In this document: in pieces, positions 1 to 9,841 of the stretch | Layout: each line of letters begins with the position of its first letter | How positions within the stretch are numbered: position 1 is the first letter of the stretch | Origin: Xenorhabdus stockiae | Lineage (GTDB): Bacteria; Pseudomonadota; Gammaproteobacteria; Enterobacterales; Enterobacteriaceae | Direction: 5' to 3' | DNA: 64,000 bases | NCBI RefSeq assembly: GCF_002632825.1 | Contig: NZ_NJAJ01000013.1 | Location: 60,775 to 124,774 of the forward strand | Notes under the pieces: generated by a model | What the model saw: the letters and a program-made list of their open reading frames with translations, nothing else | The model's database searches: none | What the model was told of the DNA's origin: nothing | Program-made: the position numbers and the translations under genes

Positions 1-367
1 GCCAGTGATAGTTCAGGGCAATCAGTACCGTGGCTGCATTGGAAGAACCGCCACCCAGACCGCCACCCATGGGCAAACGTTTATGAATGTGGATATCTGC
101 GCCCCGGTATTGGGTGCCGATTGACTGCTTTTCAGCGTGCTCTTGTAATAACCGCGCAGCCCGGACGATCAGATTATCGTCATTTGGCACGCCTTTAACG
201 GGTGTCAGCAGGCGGATCTGATTATCCTGACGGGGAGTGATGGTTATTTCATCACCATAATCCAGAAACTGAAACAGTGTTTGTAGTTCATGATAGCCAT
301 CAGAACGGCGTCCGGTGATATACAAAAATAAATTTAATTTTGCCGGAGAAGGCCAGGTTAAAGTCAT
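1..367 (-). CDS. ispE: 4-diphosphocytidyl-2-C-methyl-D-erythritol kinase, N-terminal part (cut by window edge)
   Basis: GHMP-family kinase of the MEP isoprenoid pathway that phosphorylates CDP-ME with ATP in the cytosol. About 122 N-terminal residues are present; the rest lies beyond position 1. The start [12 protein letters not shown] matches the family N-terminus, including the conserved lysine at residue 10. The glycine-rich ATP loop [12 protein letters not shown] falls at about residues 101-112. The start codon (365-367) overlaps the lolB stop codon by one base, so the two leftward genes are probably translationally coupled, as in the E. coli hemA/lolB-ispE-prs region. Confidence 0.96.
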   Translation of the reverse strand, partial: MTLTWPSPAKLNLFLYITGRRSDGYHELQTLFQFLDYGDEITITPRQDNQIRLLTPVKGVPNDDNLIVRAARLLQEHAEKQSIGTQYRGADIHIHKRLPMGGGLGGGSSNAATVLIALNYHW

Positions 368-984
368 TATTGGGTAGTCCAGTTATCCATTTTCAGTTTA
401 ATACGGTTTTTACCTTGGGTCAGTTCCAGCCGGTTTGGTAAGGCGGGAGTCATTGACGTATCGTATCCCTGATAATTTACCTGCCAGATTTCACCATTTT
501 CTTTATCGCTTACCGATTTAAGCAGATAGTTTTTATCCAGCTGAAAATCGCGGGCATTGCCGGGCAGGCCGATAATCCAGCTTTTCAGATTATCCAAAGG
601 AATATTCATATTGGTAAGCTTATAAATCAGTTCTTCCGGATTATTACTGATATATTTTTTCCCTTCATTGTCCGTAATCTGGGTGATATTAGGCTGAACA
701 GATAATTCCAGTTCAGTTGTTCCTAATGGATTTAGCAGAAGTAGCTTGTAGTTATTTGCCGCATATTGTTGCCAGAAAAAACGGGCATACACTTTCTTTT
801 CATTTGCCAGATAAGCGAAAGATCCCCGGGTTTGATAATGAGTCAAATTTTGCAATTGTGCTTTGCGATCATTCCATTGCGGGGAGCTCATTGACCCTGT
901 TCCGTCTGGTGCCTGTGTAACGGTACAAGCCGTCAGCAGAACAGCGGAGAGGGGGAGTAAACGAAAAAATGATGGTATTTTCAT
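367..984 (-). CDS. lolB: Outer-membrane lipoprotein receptor LolB
   Basis: LolB accepts lipoproteins from the periplasmic carrier LolA and inserts them in the outer membrane. The chosen ATG at 982-984 gives 205 residues. It begins with a lipoprotein signal peptide ([17 protein letters not shown]) and a lipobox LTAC with the lipidated cysteine at residue 20. A TTG 18 codons upstream would also be open but would put 18 extra residues before the signal peptide, so I reject it. The gene is divergent from hemA and overlaps ispE by one base. Sequence and context agree with the enterobacterial lolB-ispE pair. Confidence 0.94.
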   Translation of the reverse strand: MKIPSFFRLLPLSAVLLTACTVTQAPDGTGSMSSPQWNDRKAQLQNLTHYQTRGSFAYLANEKKVYARFFWQQYAANNYKLLLLNPLGTTELELSVQPNITQITDNEGKKYISNNPEELIYKLTNMNIPLDNLKSWIIGLPGNARDFQLDKNYLLKSVSDKENGEIWQVNYQGYDTSMTPALPNRLELTQGKNRIKLKMDNWTTQ

Positions 985-1170
985 AGGGTAGCCCAATGGT
1001 GTGATAGCGAATAATGTGCAATCAAAGTCTATAATCAAGGAGGTAATTTAGCGAAGTTTCGTTAAAATTTCCCGAATAATTATAGCCGAACTGTTTGATT
1101 GACTTTTATTGAACTGTTGCATCAAGTAGAATGCTCAACCAATGAGAGTCCTTACGAAAGGTGTAGGTTT

Positions 1171-1227
1171 ATGAGAATGATTATTAATATTGTTATGAGC
1201 CAATGCCAGATAACTCAACGCAGTTAA
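1171..1227 (+). CDS. Candidate 18-residue leader peptide abutting hemA
   Basis: A short frame, [18 protein letters not shown], starts at ATG 1171 after a Shine-Dalgarno-like AAAGGTG (about 1157-1163). It ends in TAA at 1225-1227, one base before the hemA ATG. The hemA start itself has no recognisable Shine-Dalgarno sequence within 15 bases. Termination of the short frame could therefore feed re-initiation at hemA by translational coupling. This is inference from spacing only. No named homologue is recognised, and an 18-codon frame can arise by chance. Confidence 0.4.
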   Translation: MRMIINIVMSQCQITQRS

Positions 1228-1228
1228 G

Positions 1229-2488
1229 ATGACTTTATTAGCACTCGGTATAAATCACAAAACAGCGCCTGTTTCTTTGCGTGAACGGGTAGCCTTTTCT
1301 CCCGATACGATAGGGCTTGCACTTGATAACCTGCTCCAGCAGCCGCTGGTGAGAGGCGGGGTTGTGCTGTCAACCTGTAATCGTACTGAACTGTATCTCA
1401 GCGTTGAACAGCAGGACAACCTGAAAGAGCAACTCATCAATTGGTTATGCGAATATCACCAGTTAAGCCACGATGAACTCAACACGAGCCTTTACTGGCA
1501 TCTGGGGAGTGATGCTGTCAGCCATTTAATGAGGGTTGCCAGCGGACTGGATTCACTGGTGCTTGGTGAACCTCAAATTTTAGGTCAGGTGAAAAAAGCC
1601 TTTTCTGAATCGCAGAGCTATCAATCCTTATCAGGGGAATTAGAGCGCCTGTTCCAGAAATCATTTTCTGTTGCTAAACGGGTCAGAACTGAAACAGAAA
1701 TTGGGGCGAATGCGGTTTCTGTCGCTTTTGCTGCCTGTACGCTTGCGCGGCAAATCTTTGAGTCGCTTTCCCAGTTAAATATTCTGCTGGTAGGAGCCGG
1801 GGAAACGATTGAGCTTGTCGCCCGTCATCTTAAAGAGCACCGGGTTAACCATCTTATGATTGCCAATCGCACAAAAGAGCGTGCGTATACGCTGGCGAAT
1901 GAGGTGAATGCGGAAGTGATATCCCTGTCGGAAATTGATACCCGACTGGCAGAAGCAGATATCGTCATCAGTTCTACAGCCAGCCCTTTACCGATTATTG
2001 GTAAAGGAATGGTCGAACGGGCACTAAAATTACGCCGTAATCAACCCATGCTGCTGATTGATATTGCTGTTCCCCGAGATATCGAGCCGGATGTTGAGAA
2101 ATTGAGTGACGCCTATTTGTACAGTGTTGATGATTTACAGGCCATTATTCAGCAAAATCTTGCGCAACGTAAAGCAGCGGCGGTGATTGCTGAAGGAATT
2201 GTACAACAAGAGAGCACTCATTTTATGGATTGGTTGCGTTCGCAGGGCGCAGTTAATACAATTCGCGAATATCGGGAACAGGCAGAAAAAATCAGGGCTG
2301 AGATGACTGCAAAAGCATTAATGTCCATACAACAGGGTGCTGACGCAGAACAGGTCATCAACCAGTTAACTCACCAATTGACGAATCGTCTGATCCATAC
2401 ACCAACTAAATCACTCCAAAAGGCTGCCAGTGACGGCGATTTAGAACGCCTGAATCTCCTGCGGGACGGCCTTGGGCTGGATCCATAA
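1229..2488 (+). CDS. hemA: Glutamyl-tRNA reductase
   Basis: First committed enzyme of C5-pathway haem synthesis: it reduces glutamyl-tRNA(Glu) to glutamate-1-semialdehyde with NADPH. The 419 residues match the E. coli length. The N-terminal catalytic domain carries the nucleophile Cys50 in [12 protein letters not shown]. The NADPH-binding domain shows [11 protein letters not shown] near residues 187-197, and a helical dimerisation domain follows. It heads the hemA-prfA-prmC run, with 30 bases to prfA. The start lacks a good Shine-Dalgarno sequence and sits directly after a small frame (1171-1227), which may matter for its translation. Confidence 0.97.
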   Translation: MTLLALGINHKTAPVSLRERVAFSPDTIGLALDNLLQQPLVRGGVVLSTCNRTELYLSVEQQDNLKEQLINWLCEYHQLSHDELNTSLYWHLGSDAVSHLMRVASGLDSLVLGEPQILGQVKKAFSESQSYQSLSGELERLFQKSFSVAKRVRTETEIGANAVSVAFAACTLARQIFESLSQLNILLVGAGETIELVARHLKEHRVNHLMIANRTKERAYTLANEVNAEVISLSEIDTRLAEADIVISSTASPLPIIGKGMVERALKLRRNQPMLLIDIAVPRDIEPDVEKLSDAYLYSVDDLQAIIQQNLAQRKAAAVIAEGIVQQESTHFMDWLRSQGAVNTIREYREQAEKIRAEMTAKALMSIQQGADAEQVINQLTHQLTNRLIHTPTKSLQKAASDGDLERLNLLRDGLGLDP

Positions 2489-2518
2489 CCCTATTCTAAA
2501 TAAGGTCTGATATTACGA

Positions 2519-3601
2519 ATGAAGCCTTCTATTGTCGCTAAACTGGAAGCATTGCAAGAACGCCATGAAGAAGTACTGGCTCACCTCGGTGATGCCGAAG
2601 TGATCGCTGATCAAGAGCGTTTCCGTGCATTATCAAAGGAATATGCTCAACTTACCGATGTAACTAGCTGTTTCAAATCCTGGAAAACAATTCAGGATGA
2701 TTTACAGACAGCCGAGATGATGCTTGATGATCCTGAAATGAGGGAAATGGCGCAGGAAGAACTCAAGGACGCAAAAATTCGTAATGAAGAGTTGGAGCAG
2801 CAACTCCAGTTATTGCTGTTACCAAAAGATCCGGATGATGAGCGCAACTGTTTTCTCGAAGTTCGTGCGGGAACCGGTGGTGATGAAGCGGCAATATTTG
2901 CCGGAGATCTGTTCCGCATGTATAGCCGTTATGCCGAATCTCGTCGTTGGAAAGTAGAGATTATGAGTGCCAACGAAGGGGAACATGGCGGTTATAAAGA
3001 GGTTATCGCGAAAGTTTCTGGTGAGCAGGTTTACGGGCATTTGAAATTTGAATCAGGCGGTCATCGTGTTCAACGTGTGCCGGAAACAGAATCTCAGGGT
3101 CGTATCCATACTTCAGCCTGTACAGTAGCGGTATTGCCGGAAATCCCGGAAGCTGAATTGCCGGAAATCAGCTCAGCAGACCTGAAAATTGATACCTTCC
3201 GTTCTTCCGGTGCGGGTGGTCAGCACGTTAATACCACCGACTCCGCGATCCGAATTACCCATATTCCTACCGGAATTGTGGTGGAATGTCAGGACGAACG
3301 TTCGCAACATAAAAATAAAGCTAAAGCATTATCTGTGCTGGGTGCCCGTATTCGTGCTGCTGAAATGCAGAAGCGTCAGGAAGCTGAAGCCTCTGAGCGC
3401 CGCAACCTGCTTGGTTCCGGTGACCGTTCAGATCGCAACCGGACTTATAACTTCCCGCAAGGGCGAGTGACTGACCACCGCATCAACCTGACGCTATACC
3501 GCCTTGATGAAGTCATGGAAGGCAAACTGGATATGTTGATCCAGCCAATCATTACCGAATATCAGGCTGACCAGTTATCTGCACTGTCAGAGCAGGATTA
3601 A
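2519..3601 (+). CDS. prfA: Peptide chain release factor 1
   Basis: RF1 reads UAA and UAG stop codons and triggers hydrolysis of peptidyl-tRNA on the ribosome. The 360 residues match the family exactly. The catalytic GGQ is at residues 233-235, within [14 protein letters not shown]. The stop-codon-reading tripeptide region is PET at 188-190, where E. coli has PAT. The gene lies between hemA and prmC. Its stop codon overlaps the prmC start (TAATG), fitting co-expression with the methyltransferase that modifies the GGQ glutamine. Confidence 0.98.
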   Translation: MKPSIVAKLEALQERHEEVLAHLGDAEVIADQERFRALSKEYAQLTDVTSCFKSWKTIQDDLQTAEMMLDDPEMREMAQEELKDAKIRNEELEQQLQLLLLPKDPDDERNCFLEVRAGTGGDEAAIFAGDLFRMYSRYAESRRWKVEIMSANEGEHGGYKEVIAKVSGEQVYGHLKFESGGHRVQRVPETESQGRIHTSACTVAVLPEIPEAELPEISSADLKIDTFRSSGAGGQHVNTTDSAIRITHIPTGIVVECQDERSQHKNKAKALSVLGARIRAAEMQKRQEAEASERRNLLGSGDRSDRNRTYNFPQGRVTDHRINLTLYRLDEVMEGKLDMLIQPIITEYQADQLSALSEQD

Positions 3602-4488
3602 TGAACTATCAACATTGGCTGCAATACGCAGCGGCTCAGTTATCTGATAATTTGCCTGCTGGTAGCAGCCCTAAGCGAGAGGCGGAGATCCTGTTGGGGC
3701 ATGTGACAGGTCGCTCCCGTACCTACCTGATAGCATTTAGTGAAACGTCCATTTCAGGAGAAGAATCCCTTCAGCTTGATGGCTTACTGGCTCGCCGACT
3801 GAAAGGTGAACCAATCGCTTATATTGTCGGTGAGAAAGAGTTCTGGTCATTACCACTCGCAGTCTCACCCGCAACCCTGATCCCGCGACCTGACACGGAG
3901 TGTCTGGTGGAAAAAGCGCTTGAATTGTTGCCGGAAACGCCGGCACAAATCCTCGATCTTGGCACGGGAACGGGCGCGATCGCTCTGGCACTGGCAACTG
4001 AAAGGCGTAATTGCCATGTCACGGGGGTCGATATTAATCCTGAAGCAGTCATACTGGCAAAAAACAATGTTGAAAAGATCAATATTGGAAAAGTCAATGG
4101 ACAAGAAGCCATTCACAATGTGAATTTTTTACAAAGTGAGTGGTTTTCTGCAGTGGGTGACAGACAATTTGATATGATTGTCAGTAATCCCCCGTATATA
4201 GATGAGAATGACCCTCACCTGAAAGAAGGGGATGTTAGGTTTGAACCGGCCACTGCATTGATTGCCGCACAAAATGGTTTGGCGGATTTACAGGCAATCG
4301 TGGAACAGGCCCGCCATTTTCTATTACCGAATGGATGGCTGTTATTGGAGCATGGCTGGAAACAGGGAGCAGTTGTCAGGAACCTGTTTTTAGAGAAGGG
4401 TTATCATCAGATAGCGACTTTTCAGGATTATGGTGGTAATGAACGTATCACGGTAGGTCGATGGAATAAAAATGAAACCCATAACTAA
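3601..4488 (+). CDS. prmC: Release factor glutamine methyltransferase
   Basis: PrmC (HemK) uses S-adenosylmethionine to N5-methylate the glutamine of the GGQ motif in RF1 and RF2. The 295 residues show the SAM-binding motif LDLGTGTG at about 118-125. The glutamine-binding NPPY motif is at 196-199, in VSNPPYIDEND. The protein is slightly longer than the E. coli enzyme, with extra residues around 165-175. The start overlaps the prfA stop by one base, and its 3' end overlaps the next gene by 17 bases, so the three are probably one transcript. Confidence 0.97.
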   Translation: MNYQHWLQYAAAQLSDNLPAGSSPKREAEILLGHVTGRSRTYLIAFSETSISGEESLQLDGLLARRLKGEPIAYIVGEKEFWSLPLAVSPATLIPRPDTECLVEKALELLPETPAQILDLGTGTGAIALALATERRNCHVTGVDINPEAVILAKNNVEKINIGKVNGQEAIHNVNFLQSEWFSAVGDRQFDMIVSNPPYIDENDPHLKEGDVRFEPATALIAAQNGLADLQAIVEQARHFLLPNGWLLLEHGWKQGAVVRNLFLEKGYHQIATFQDYGGNERITVGRWNKNETHN

Positions 4489-5287
4489 TTATGAATTCAA
4501 TGATGCTCCCCTGATTGACGGTATTATTCTGGTATCAAAGGCTATTCGCCCTGATTTCCCTCAGGCATTAGTGTCAGAGCAGTTAACTGCGTTAGTCGAA
4601 GAAGCACAGCAGGCACTTTTTTCAATCAATGGCCATAAAGAAAAACTGCAATCATTACTGACACTTTTTTATCAGGAGTGGAAGTTTGGTGGAGCAAATG
4701 GGGTGTACTGTCTATCGGATACTCTATGGCTGGATAGTGTAATTGTTTCCCGTCAGGGTGCACCGGTTGCACTGGGTGCGCTATTTGTGCATATCGCTCA
4801 GATGTTGGATATTCCTATAACGCCGGTAATATTTCCGACCCAGTTGATATTACGTATTGATTTGCCTGATCAACCTGCCTGGTTTATTAACCCCATGAAT
4901 GGGGAAACGCTTAATGAACATATCCTTGATGTCTGGCTGAAAGGTAACATTGGCCCGACTGTCCGGCTGGAAAAGAAAGATTTACAGGAAGCCGATAACA
5001 GCAGCTTAGTACGCAAAATCACTGATACGATCAAAGTTTCTCTGATGGAAGAAAAAAAGATGGAACTGGCACTCAAAGCCAGTGAAGTGGTGTTGATGTT
5101 TGATCCGGATGACCCGTATGAAATCCGTGATCGTGGGCTTATTTATGCCCAGCTTGACTGTGATCATATTGCGGTTTCAGATCTGAGTTACTTTGTAGAA
5201 CATTGTCCTGAAGACCCTATCTCAGAGATGATAAAAATGCAGATTAATTCTATAGATAGAGAACGCCGAACCATAGTGCTGCACTGA
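4472..5287 (+). CDS. sirB1: SirB1/YchA family transglutaminase-like and TPR protein
   Basis: A 271-residue protein of the SirB1 (YchA) family, which joins a transglutaminase-like N-terminal domain to a tetratricopeptide-like C-terminal part; its molecular role is not established. The family signature region around GGANGVYCLSDTLWLDSV (about residues 70-90) and the C-terminal DPYEIRDRGLIYAQLD repeat-like segment are visible. The start lies inside prmC with a 17-base overlap. In E. coli a sirB2 (ychQ) gene sits between prmC and this gene; here it is absent. kdsA follows after about 105 bases. Confidence 0.88.
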   Translation: MKPITNYEFNDAPLIDGIILVSKAIRPDFPQALVSEQLTALVEEAQQALFSINGHKEKLQSLLTLFYQEWKFGGANGVYCLSDTLWLDSVIVSRQGAPVALGALFVHIAQMLDIPITPVIFPTQLILRIDLPDQPAWFINPMNGETLNEHILDVWLKGNIGPTVRLEKKDLQEADNSSLVRKITDTIKVSLMEEKKMELALKASEVVLMFDPDDPYEIRDRGLIYAQLDCDHIAVSDLSYFVEHCPEDPISEMIKMQINSIDRERRTIVLH

Positions 5288-5306
5288 CTACCGCATTGGT
5301 AGTCAG
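5284..5306. other. Perfect inverted repeat spanning the sirB1 stop codon
   Basis: Arms CTGACTACC and GGTAGTCAG (9 bp) enclose a 5-base loop. The hairpin contains the sirB1 TGA and is not followed by a T-run, so it is not a typical intrinsic terminator. It may stabilise the mRNA 3' end or separate sirB1 from kdsA. Confidence 0.5.
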
Positions 5307-5359
5307 GTATTAAGCGGATGGTGGCAGAGTTACTCACACCTGATTTGGTGTTTTATTAA

Positions 5360-6247
<888 letters not shown>

Positions 6248-6295
6248 TTCTTGAGCTGGTCGGATGTATTGCTGAAATTGCGGTTGCAGATAAAT

Positions 6296-6423
6296 ATATA
6301 CCCAATGGATTTCAAGTTGCATCGCGGCGGCAAGGGAGTTCATCCCCGGGAGCATAGATAACTATGTGACCGGGGTGAGTGAGCGCAGCCAACAAAGAGG
6401 CAACTTGAAAGACGAAGGGTATA
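6296..6423. repeat. ERIC element, full length
   Basis: About 127 bp with imperfect palindromic ends (TATACCCAATGG... and ...GAAAGACGAAGGGTATA). It contains the ERIC core: CTATGTGACCGGGGTGAG, then GCGCAGCCAAC. It lies between the convergent kdsA and dauA genes. ERIC elements are non-autonomous intergenic repeats of Enterobacterales. It is about 85% alike by eye to the copy at 41481-41607. Confidence 0.9.
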
Positions 6424-6444
6424 CCTTGTAACCGCATATTTTAA

Positions 6445-8187
6445 TTATTGATGGGAGGCTTTATCCAGTGAGACACAAATTTCAGGTGGATATTCCACTT
6501 TCATCTCTTTTAATGCCTTAGGTAAAGTCGCATAAAAACTGAGTTGCCCTGCAATGGGTGTGACTTTAGCTCTTGCCAGTGTTTTCAAAGGTTGGAAGGG
6601 GATATCACAGACAACAACCTGTTTCGACTCTTTAGCCATCTCGCGAACAAAACTCTGAAAAGCATGTAACCCGCCTGCATCCAGTACAGGAACCGCATCC
6701 CACTGCATAATGATGTTTTGATATTCAGCACTTTCTTCTTTTAATTCAGTAAAAATGCGCTCCGCAGCTGCAAAGAAAAGTGGCCCGTTAATCCGAACAA
6801 CCAAGAATCCTTTCTCAGCATCTGTTATGGCAGAAGTGCTGATACGGGTCATATTGGCGATTTTACGCATAAACAGTAGTGATGCCAGAACGATGCCTAC
6901 AGTAATTGCGATCACCATATCAAACAGAACGGTCAATGACATGCATAGCAGCATCACAATAATGTCATCTCTGGGAGCATGGCGAATTAAATCCACCACT
7001 TTATGGGCTTCACTCATATTCCAGGCCACAATCAGTAAAATAGCGGACATTGCAGCTAACGGTAAGTACGAAAGCATGGGGGCCAGAAACAGTAAAGTTA
7101 ATAACACCAATAAAGAGTGAATCACTGTGGCGACAGGGGAGGTTGCTCCGGCTCGCACATTAGCTGCAGAGCGGGCAATAGCGGCGGTGGCTGTGATACC
7201 ACCAAAGAAGGGTGCAGCAATATTGCCTAAGCCTTGCCCGACCAACTCACTATTGGAATGATGTTTTTTTCCTGTCATACCATCAAGAATGACTGCACAC
7301 AGTAAAGATTCAATCGCGCCTAACATAGCCATTGAAAATGCAGCAGGCATTAATGCGGAAATCGTATTCCAGTTAATATCGAAAGAAGGAGAATTCGGTA
7401 AATTCCACGGCAATACAAACTGTGGCAGGATTGGCGGAATGCCCTGACCTTGTGTTCCATCCTCCAGCGTATAACTGAATGAAGAGCCGATAGTGGCTAC
7501 ATCATGCCCCAGTAGATGCATTATTCCCATAACAGCCGTTCCGGCAGCTAAAGCGGGTAAATGCCCGGGTAACTTTAATCCCAGTTTGGGCCAGAAAATT
7601 AATATCAGAAGGGTAGTCAAGCCAATAATTGTGTCACTAAAATGAAATGAAGGAATTGCCTGAGAGAGAGTAATGACTTTATCGATATAGTTTTCCGGAA
7701 CTTCGCTGATTTGCAAGCCAAAGAAATTTTGTATCTGCATGGTGGCAATCGTGATAGCAATGCCGGAAGTGAACCCAAGGGTTACAGAAAGCGGAATGTA
7801 TTCGATAAGGCGACCCAGACGAGCCAGACCCATAACAATCAGGATAACACCGGACATGAGTGTCGCTATCAATAGGCCACTCAGGCCAAATTGTTGTGAT
7901 ACCGGATAGAGAATGACGACAAAGGCGGCAGTCGGCCCGGATACGCTATAACGTGAACCGCCGGTAATGGCGATAACGATACCGGCGATTGCTGCGGTAT
8001 AAAGACCATACTGTGGTGCCACTCCACTCCCTATAGCCAGAGCCATTGCCAGAGGAATAGCGATAATACCCACAGTGATACCAGCAATGATATCTTTGAT
8101 AAAACGGGAGAAAGAGTAAGATTCTTTCCAGCAAGCGTCAATAAATGCGCTAAAAATCCGTATTCCATTGATTTTTTTAGTATTCAT
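6445..8187 (-). CDS. dauA: SulP-family anion transporter with STAS domain (DauA/YchM)
   Basis: Inner-membrane carrier of the SLC26/SulP family; E. coli DauA takes up C4-dicarboxylates such as succinate at acid pH. The 580 residues have a poorly hydrophobic start, a long membrane domain beginning with the conserved [20 protein letters not shown], and a C-terminal cytoplasmic STAS domain (about 450-555, [15 protein letters not shown]... through ALKEMKVE). In E. coli dauA sits beside prs-ispE; here it lies after kdsA and convergent to it, so the gene has moved relative to that order. Confidence 0.92.
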   Translation of the reverse strand: MNTKKINGIRIFSAFIDACWKESYSFSRFIKDIIAGITVGIIAIPLAMALAIGSGVAPQYGLYTAAIAGIVIAITGGSRYSVSGPTAAFVVILYPVSQQFGLSGLLIATLMSGVILIVMGLARLGRLIEYIPLSVTLGFTSGIAITIATMQIQNFFGLQISEVPENYIDKVITLSQAIPSFHFSDTIIGLTTLLILIFWPKLGLKLPGHLPALAAGTAVMGIMHLLGHDVATIGSSFSYTLEDGTQGQGIPPILPQFVLPWNLPNSPSFDINWNTISALMPAAFSMAMLGAIESLLCAVILDGMTGKKHHSNSELVGQGLGNIAAPFFGGITATAAIARSAANVRAGATSPVATVIHSLLVLLTLLFLAPMLSYLPLAAMSAILLIVAWNMSEAHKVVDLIRHAPRDDIIVMLLCMSLTVLFDMVIAITVGIVLASLLFMRKIANMTRISTSAITDAEKGFLVVRINGPLFFAAAERIFTELKEESAEYQNIIMQWDAVPVLDAGGLHAFQSFVREMAKESKQVVVCDIPFQPLKTLARAKVTPIAGQLSFYATLPKALKEMKVEYPPEICVSLDKASHQ

Positions 8188-8219
8188 TTCATGTAAGACC
8201 TAAGAATAAAAGATCCATT

Positions 8220-8280
8220 TATACACTTTGTCATTCAAGTTGCTTGCCGCCGCGATGTATCTTGAAGTCCATTGTGTATA
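8220..8280. repeat. Internally deleted ERIC element, reversed
   Basis: A 61-bp copy in the opposite orientation to the 6296 element. Both ends are present (TATACACTTTGTCATTCAAG and CTTGAAGTCCATTGTGTATA), but the central block of about 65 bp carrying the ERIC core is missing. It lies just upstream of dauA. Confidence 0.82.
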
Positions 8281-8742
8281 GTGGATTGAAATAAGAAACA
8301 GGGATAAGGATATCGCTTTAGTTACCTAATAAAGGTGTTATACGTCAAAAAGTTACCTGATAGGTTAGCGTTGAATAAATAAAAATCAAACGAATGCTGT
8401 TTTTGATGATATTGTTTTGAAATCAGAGATGATGAATTTTTAAATGTAGATTTATTGACAGATAGCAACATGAGGTACTATTTTTATATGTAATTACTAT
8501 TTTTGGTAACGATCAAGGTTAGTGAATAAAAAATTATAAATCAATAAGTTGTTCAAATTTCCTGTATCAGTACAAAAGTATTAATGGCGAACGCTATAAG
8601 ACTGGCCATTATATGTGAGTGACTTATTAATATAAGAGACTTTTAGCTTAATAACAGGTTAATTATATTTTTATAATGGTTAAATTTAAAAAATTCTTTA
8701 TGGATTGAAGTAATTGTTTGATAATGGTAGGAGGAGTGTTTT
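8281..8742. other. AT-rich intergenic region with a possible promoter for the metzincin gene
   Basis: No convincing gene is seen in about 460 bp. A TTGACA at 8455-8460 is followed by TACTAT (8476-8481, spacing 15) or TATTTT (8479-8484, spacing 18), a possible sigma-70 promoter on the plus strand. It would leave a leader of roughly 250 bases before the gene at 8743. A strong Shine-Dalgarno AGGAGGAG lies about 6 bases before that start. The base composition is clearly lower in GC than the flanking housekeeping genes. Confidence 0.4.
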
Positions 8743-9765
8743 ATGGGCTTAATAAATAAAATATTTATTTTAATAGTCATAGTATTATCATTTTCATCAT
8801 TATCTGGCATAGCAGCAGATGATATGGATGATAACCCGTTATCTGAAAATGATATAAGATCCTCTGTTGTCGGATTATTTTATGATTTGGATCGTAATCC
8901 TTATAATCCTGTAGTAGGGTATGGCAGTGTAATGCGATATATATTGCCTGATCCTCTTTTATTTATACGTTACATTTATCCGCCGGAGGGGCATGTTGAT
9001 ATTTATATAGCACCACTTATGCGCCGCGCTGTAAATTATTGGAATAATGTATTAGGTGTACATTTCACTATTGCTGAAGGGCATGTTGGGGGGCCTTCAA
9101 ATTTCGTGGTACAAACTATGTTGCCCACTATGTTAGATACCAGTCATAGTGACTATTACTTGGGGGATTTAGAAGCGTTCACGATTTTTCCTTATTCGAG
9201 ACAATACGAAGAAGATCGATTTGATTATGGTATTACGTCATCAGGAATATATATGGCACCAGAAATCGAAGTATCTTCTTTACTTTTCACTACCTGGATA
9301 GAAACTATGGGGCTCGATCATTCTTTTAGAGAGTATGCAGAGCTTCATACATATACAATTCTACTTCATGAGATTGGTCATGCTCTAGGATTAGTACATC
9401 CTGAAGATTTAATTCGTGGAAGAAGAAACACTGTTACAGATACGAGTCCGGGACATTCTAGAAGGCATCAATACGTCGAATATTCGGTTACCAATCAGCA
9501 TCATGTACCGATAATGCTTATAAGTTCAGTGGCTTTTCTACTAAGTTTGCATAACCAAATTGGTGAAGACTTAAACTTTAATAATATTGTTGTATCTAGT
9601 GAGGAAAGAAGATTGGTGGAAAACCAGGTTTCTATGATTTGTCTTCCAAGACAGATTCAAAATAATGCCAAAATATCTTCTAGTAAAAAAAATGATGAAT
9701 GTAATTATCATGGAGTTTACCCTGTAGCAAAAATGATAGTGCCAATTATGTCTATATTAAATTAA
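8743..9765 (+). CDS. Secreted metzincin-type zinc metalloprotease, function unknown
   Basis: A 340-residue protein with a hydrophobic signal peptide (about residues 5-25, ending GIAA). It carries a complete metzincin zinc motif HEIGHALGLVHP at residues 209-220 (HExxHxxGxxH). A candidate Met-turn is PIML about 38 residues further on. A matrixin-like segment (RRAVNYWNNVLGVHFTIAEG) precedes the active site, as in peptidase family M10. Its only two cysteines, C300 and C320, lie near the C-terminus and could form a disulfide. There is no RTX repeat or visible type I secretion signal. Codon use is AT-rich with many ATA and AGA codons, suggesting horizontal acquisition. The exact family and substrate are unknown; export and proteolysis are inferred. 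Confidence 0.72.
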   Translation: MGLINKIFILIVIVLSFSSLSGIAADDMDDNPLSENDIRSSVVGLFYDLDRNPYNPVVGYGSVMRYILPDPLLFIRYIYPPEGHVDIYIAPLMRRAVNYWNNVLGVHFTIAEGHVGGPSNFVVQTMLPTMLDTSHSDYYLGDLEAFTIFPYSRQYEEDRFDYGITSSGIYMAPEIEVSSLLFTTWIETMGLDHSFREYAELHTYTILLHEIGHALGLVHPEDLIRGRRNTVTDTSPGHSRRHQYVEYSVTNQHHVPIMLISSVAFLLSLHNQIGEDLNFNNIVVSSEERRLVENQVSMICLPRQIQNNAKISSSKKNDECNYHGVYPVAKMIVPIMSILN

Positions 9766-9801
9766 CGAAGGTCTTAATTTATCATTATGAAAATTTTTAA
9801 T

Positions 9802-9841
9802 AAAATAATATGAGCCAGTGAATACTGGCTCATATTATTTT
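9802..9841. terminator. Bidirectional terminator between metzincin gene and ynbC
   Basis: A perfect 18-bp inverted repeat: arms 9802-9819 (AAAATAATATGAGCCAGT) and 9824-9841, loop GAAT. The AT-rich outer stem gives a T-rich 3' side in both directions. It separates two convergent genes and touches the ynbC stop codon. Confidence 0.85.

Noticed and set aside
3080..3088. PET instead of PAT in the RF1 codon-recognition loop as an altered stop-codon specificity
   Set aside because: The middle residue of the PxT motif varies among RF1 proteins; the flanking Pro and Thr that matter are intact.
8743..9765. The metzincin as a serralysin (PrtA-type) protease
   Set aside because: No glycine-rich RTX repeats, an N-terminal Sec-type signal peptide is present, and no type I secretion or inhibitor genes lie beside it.
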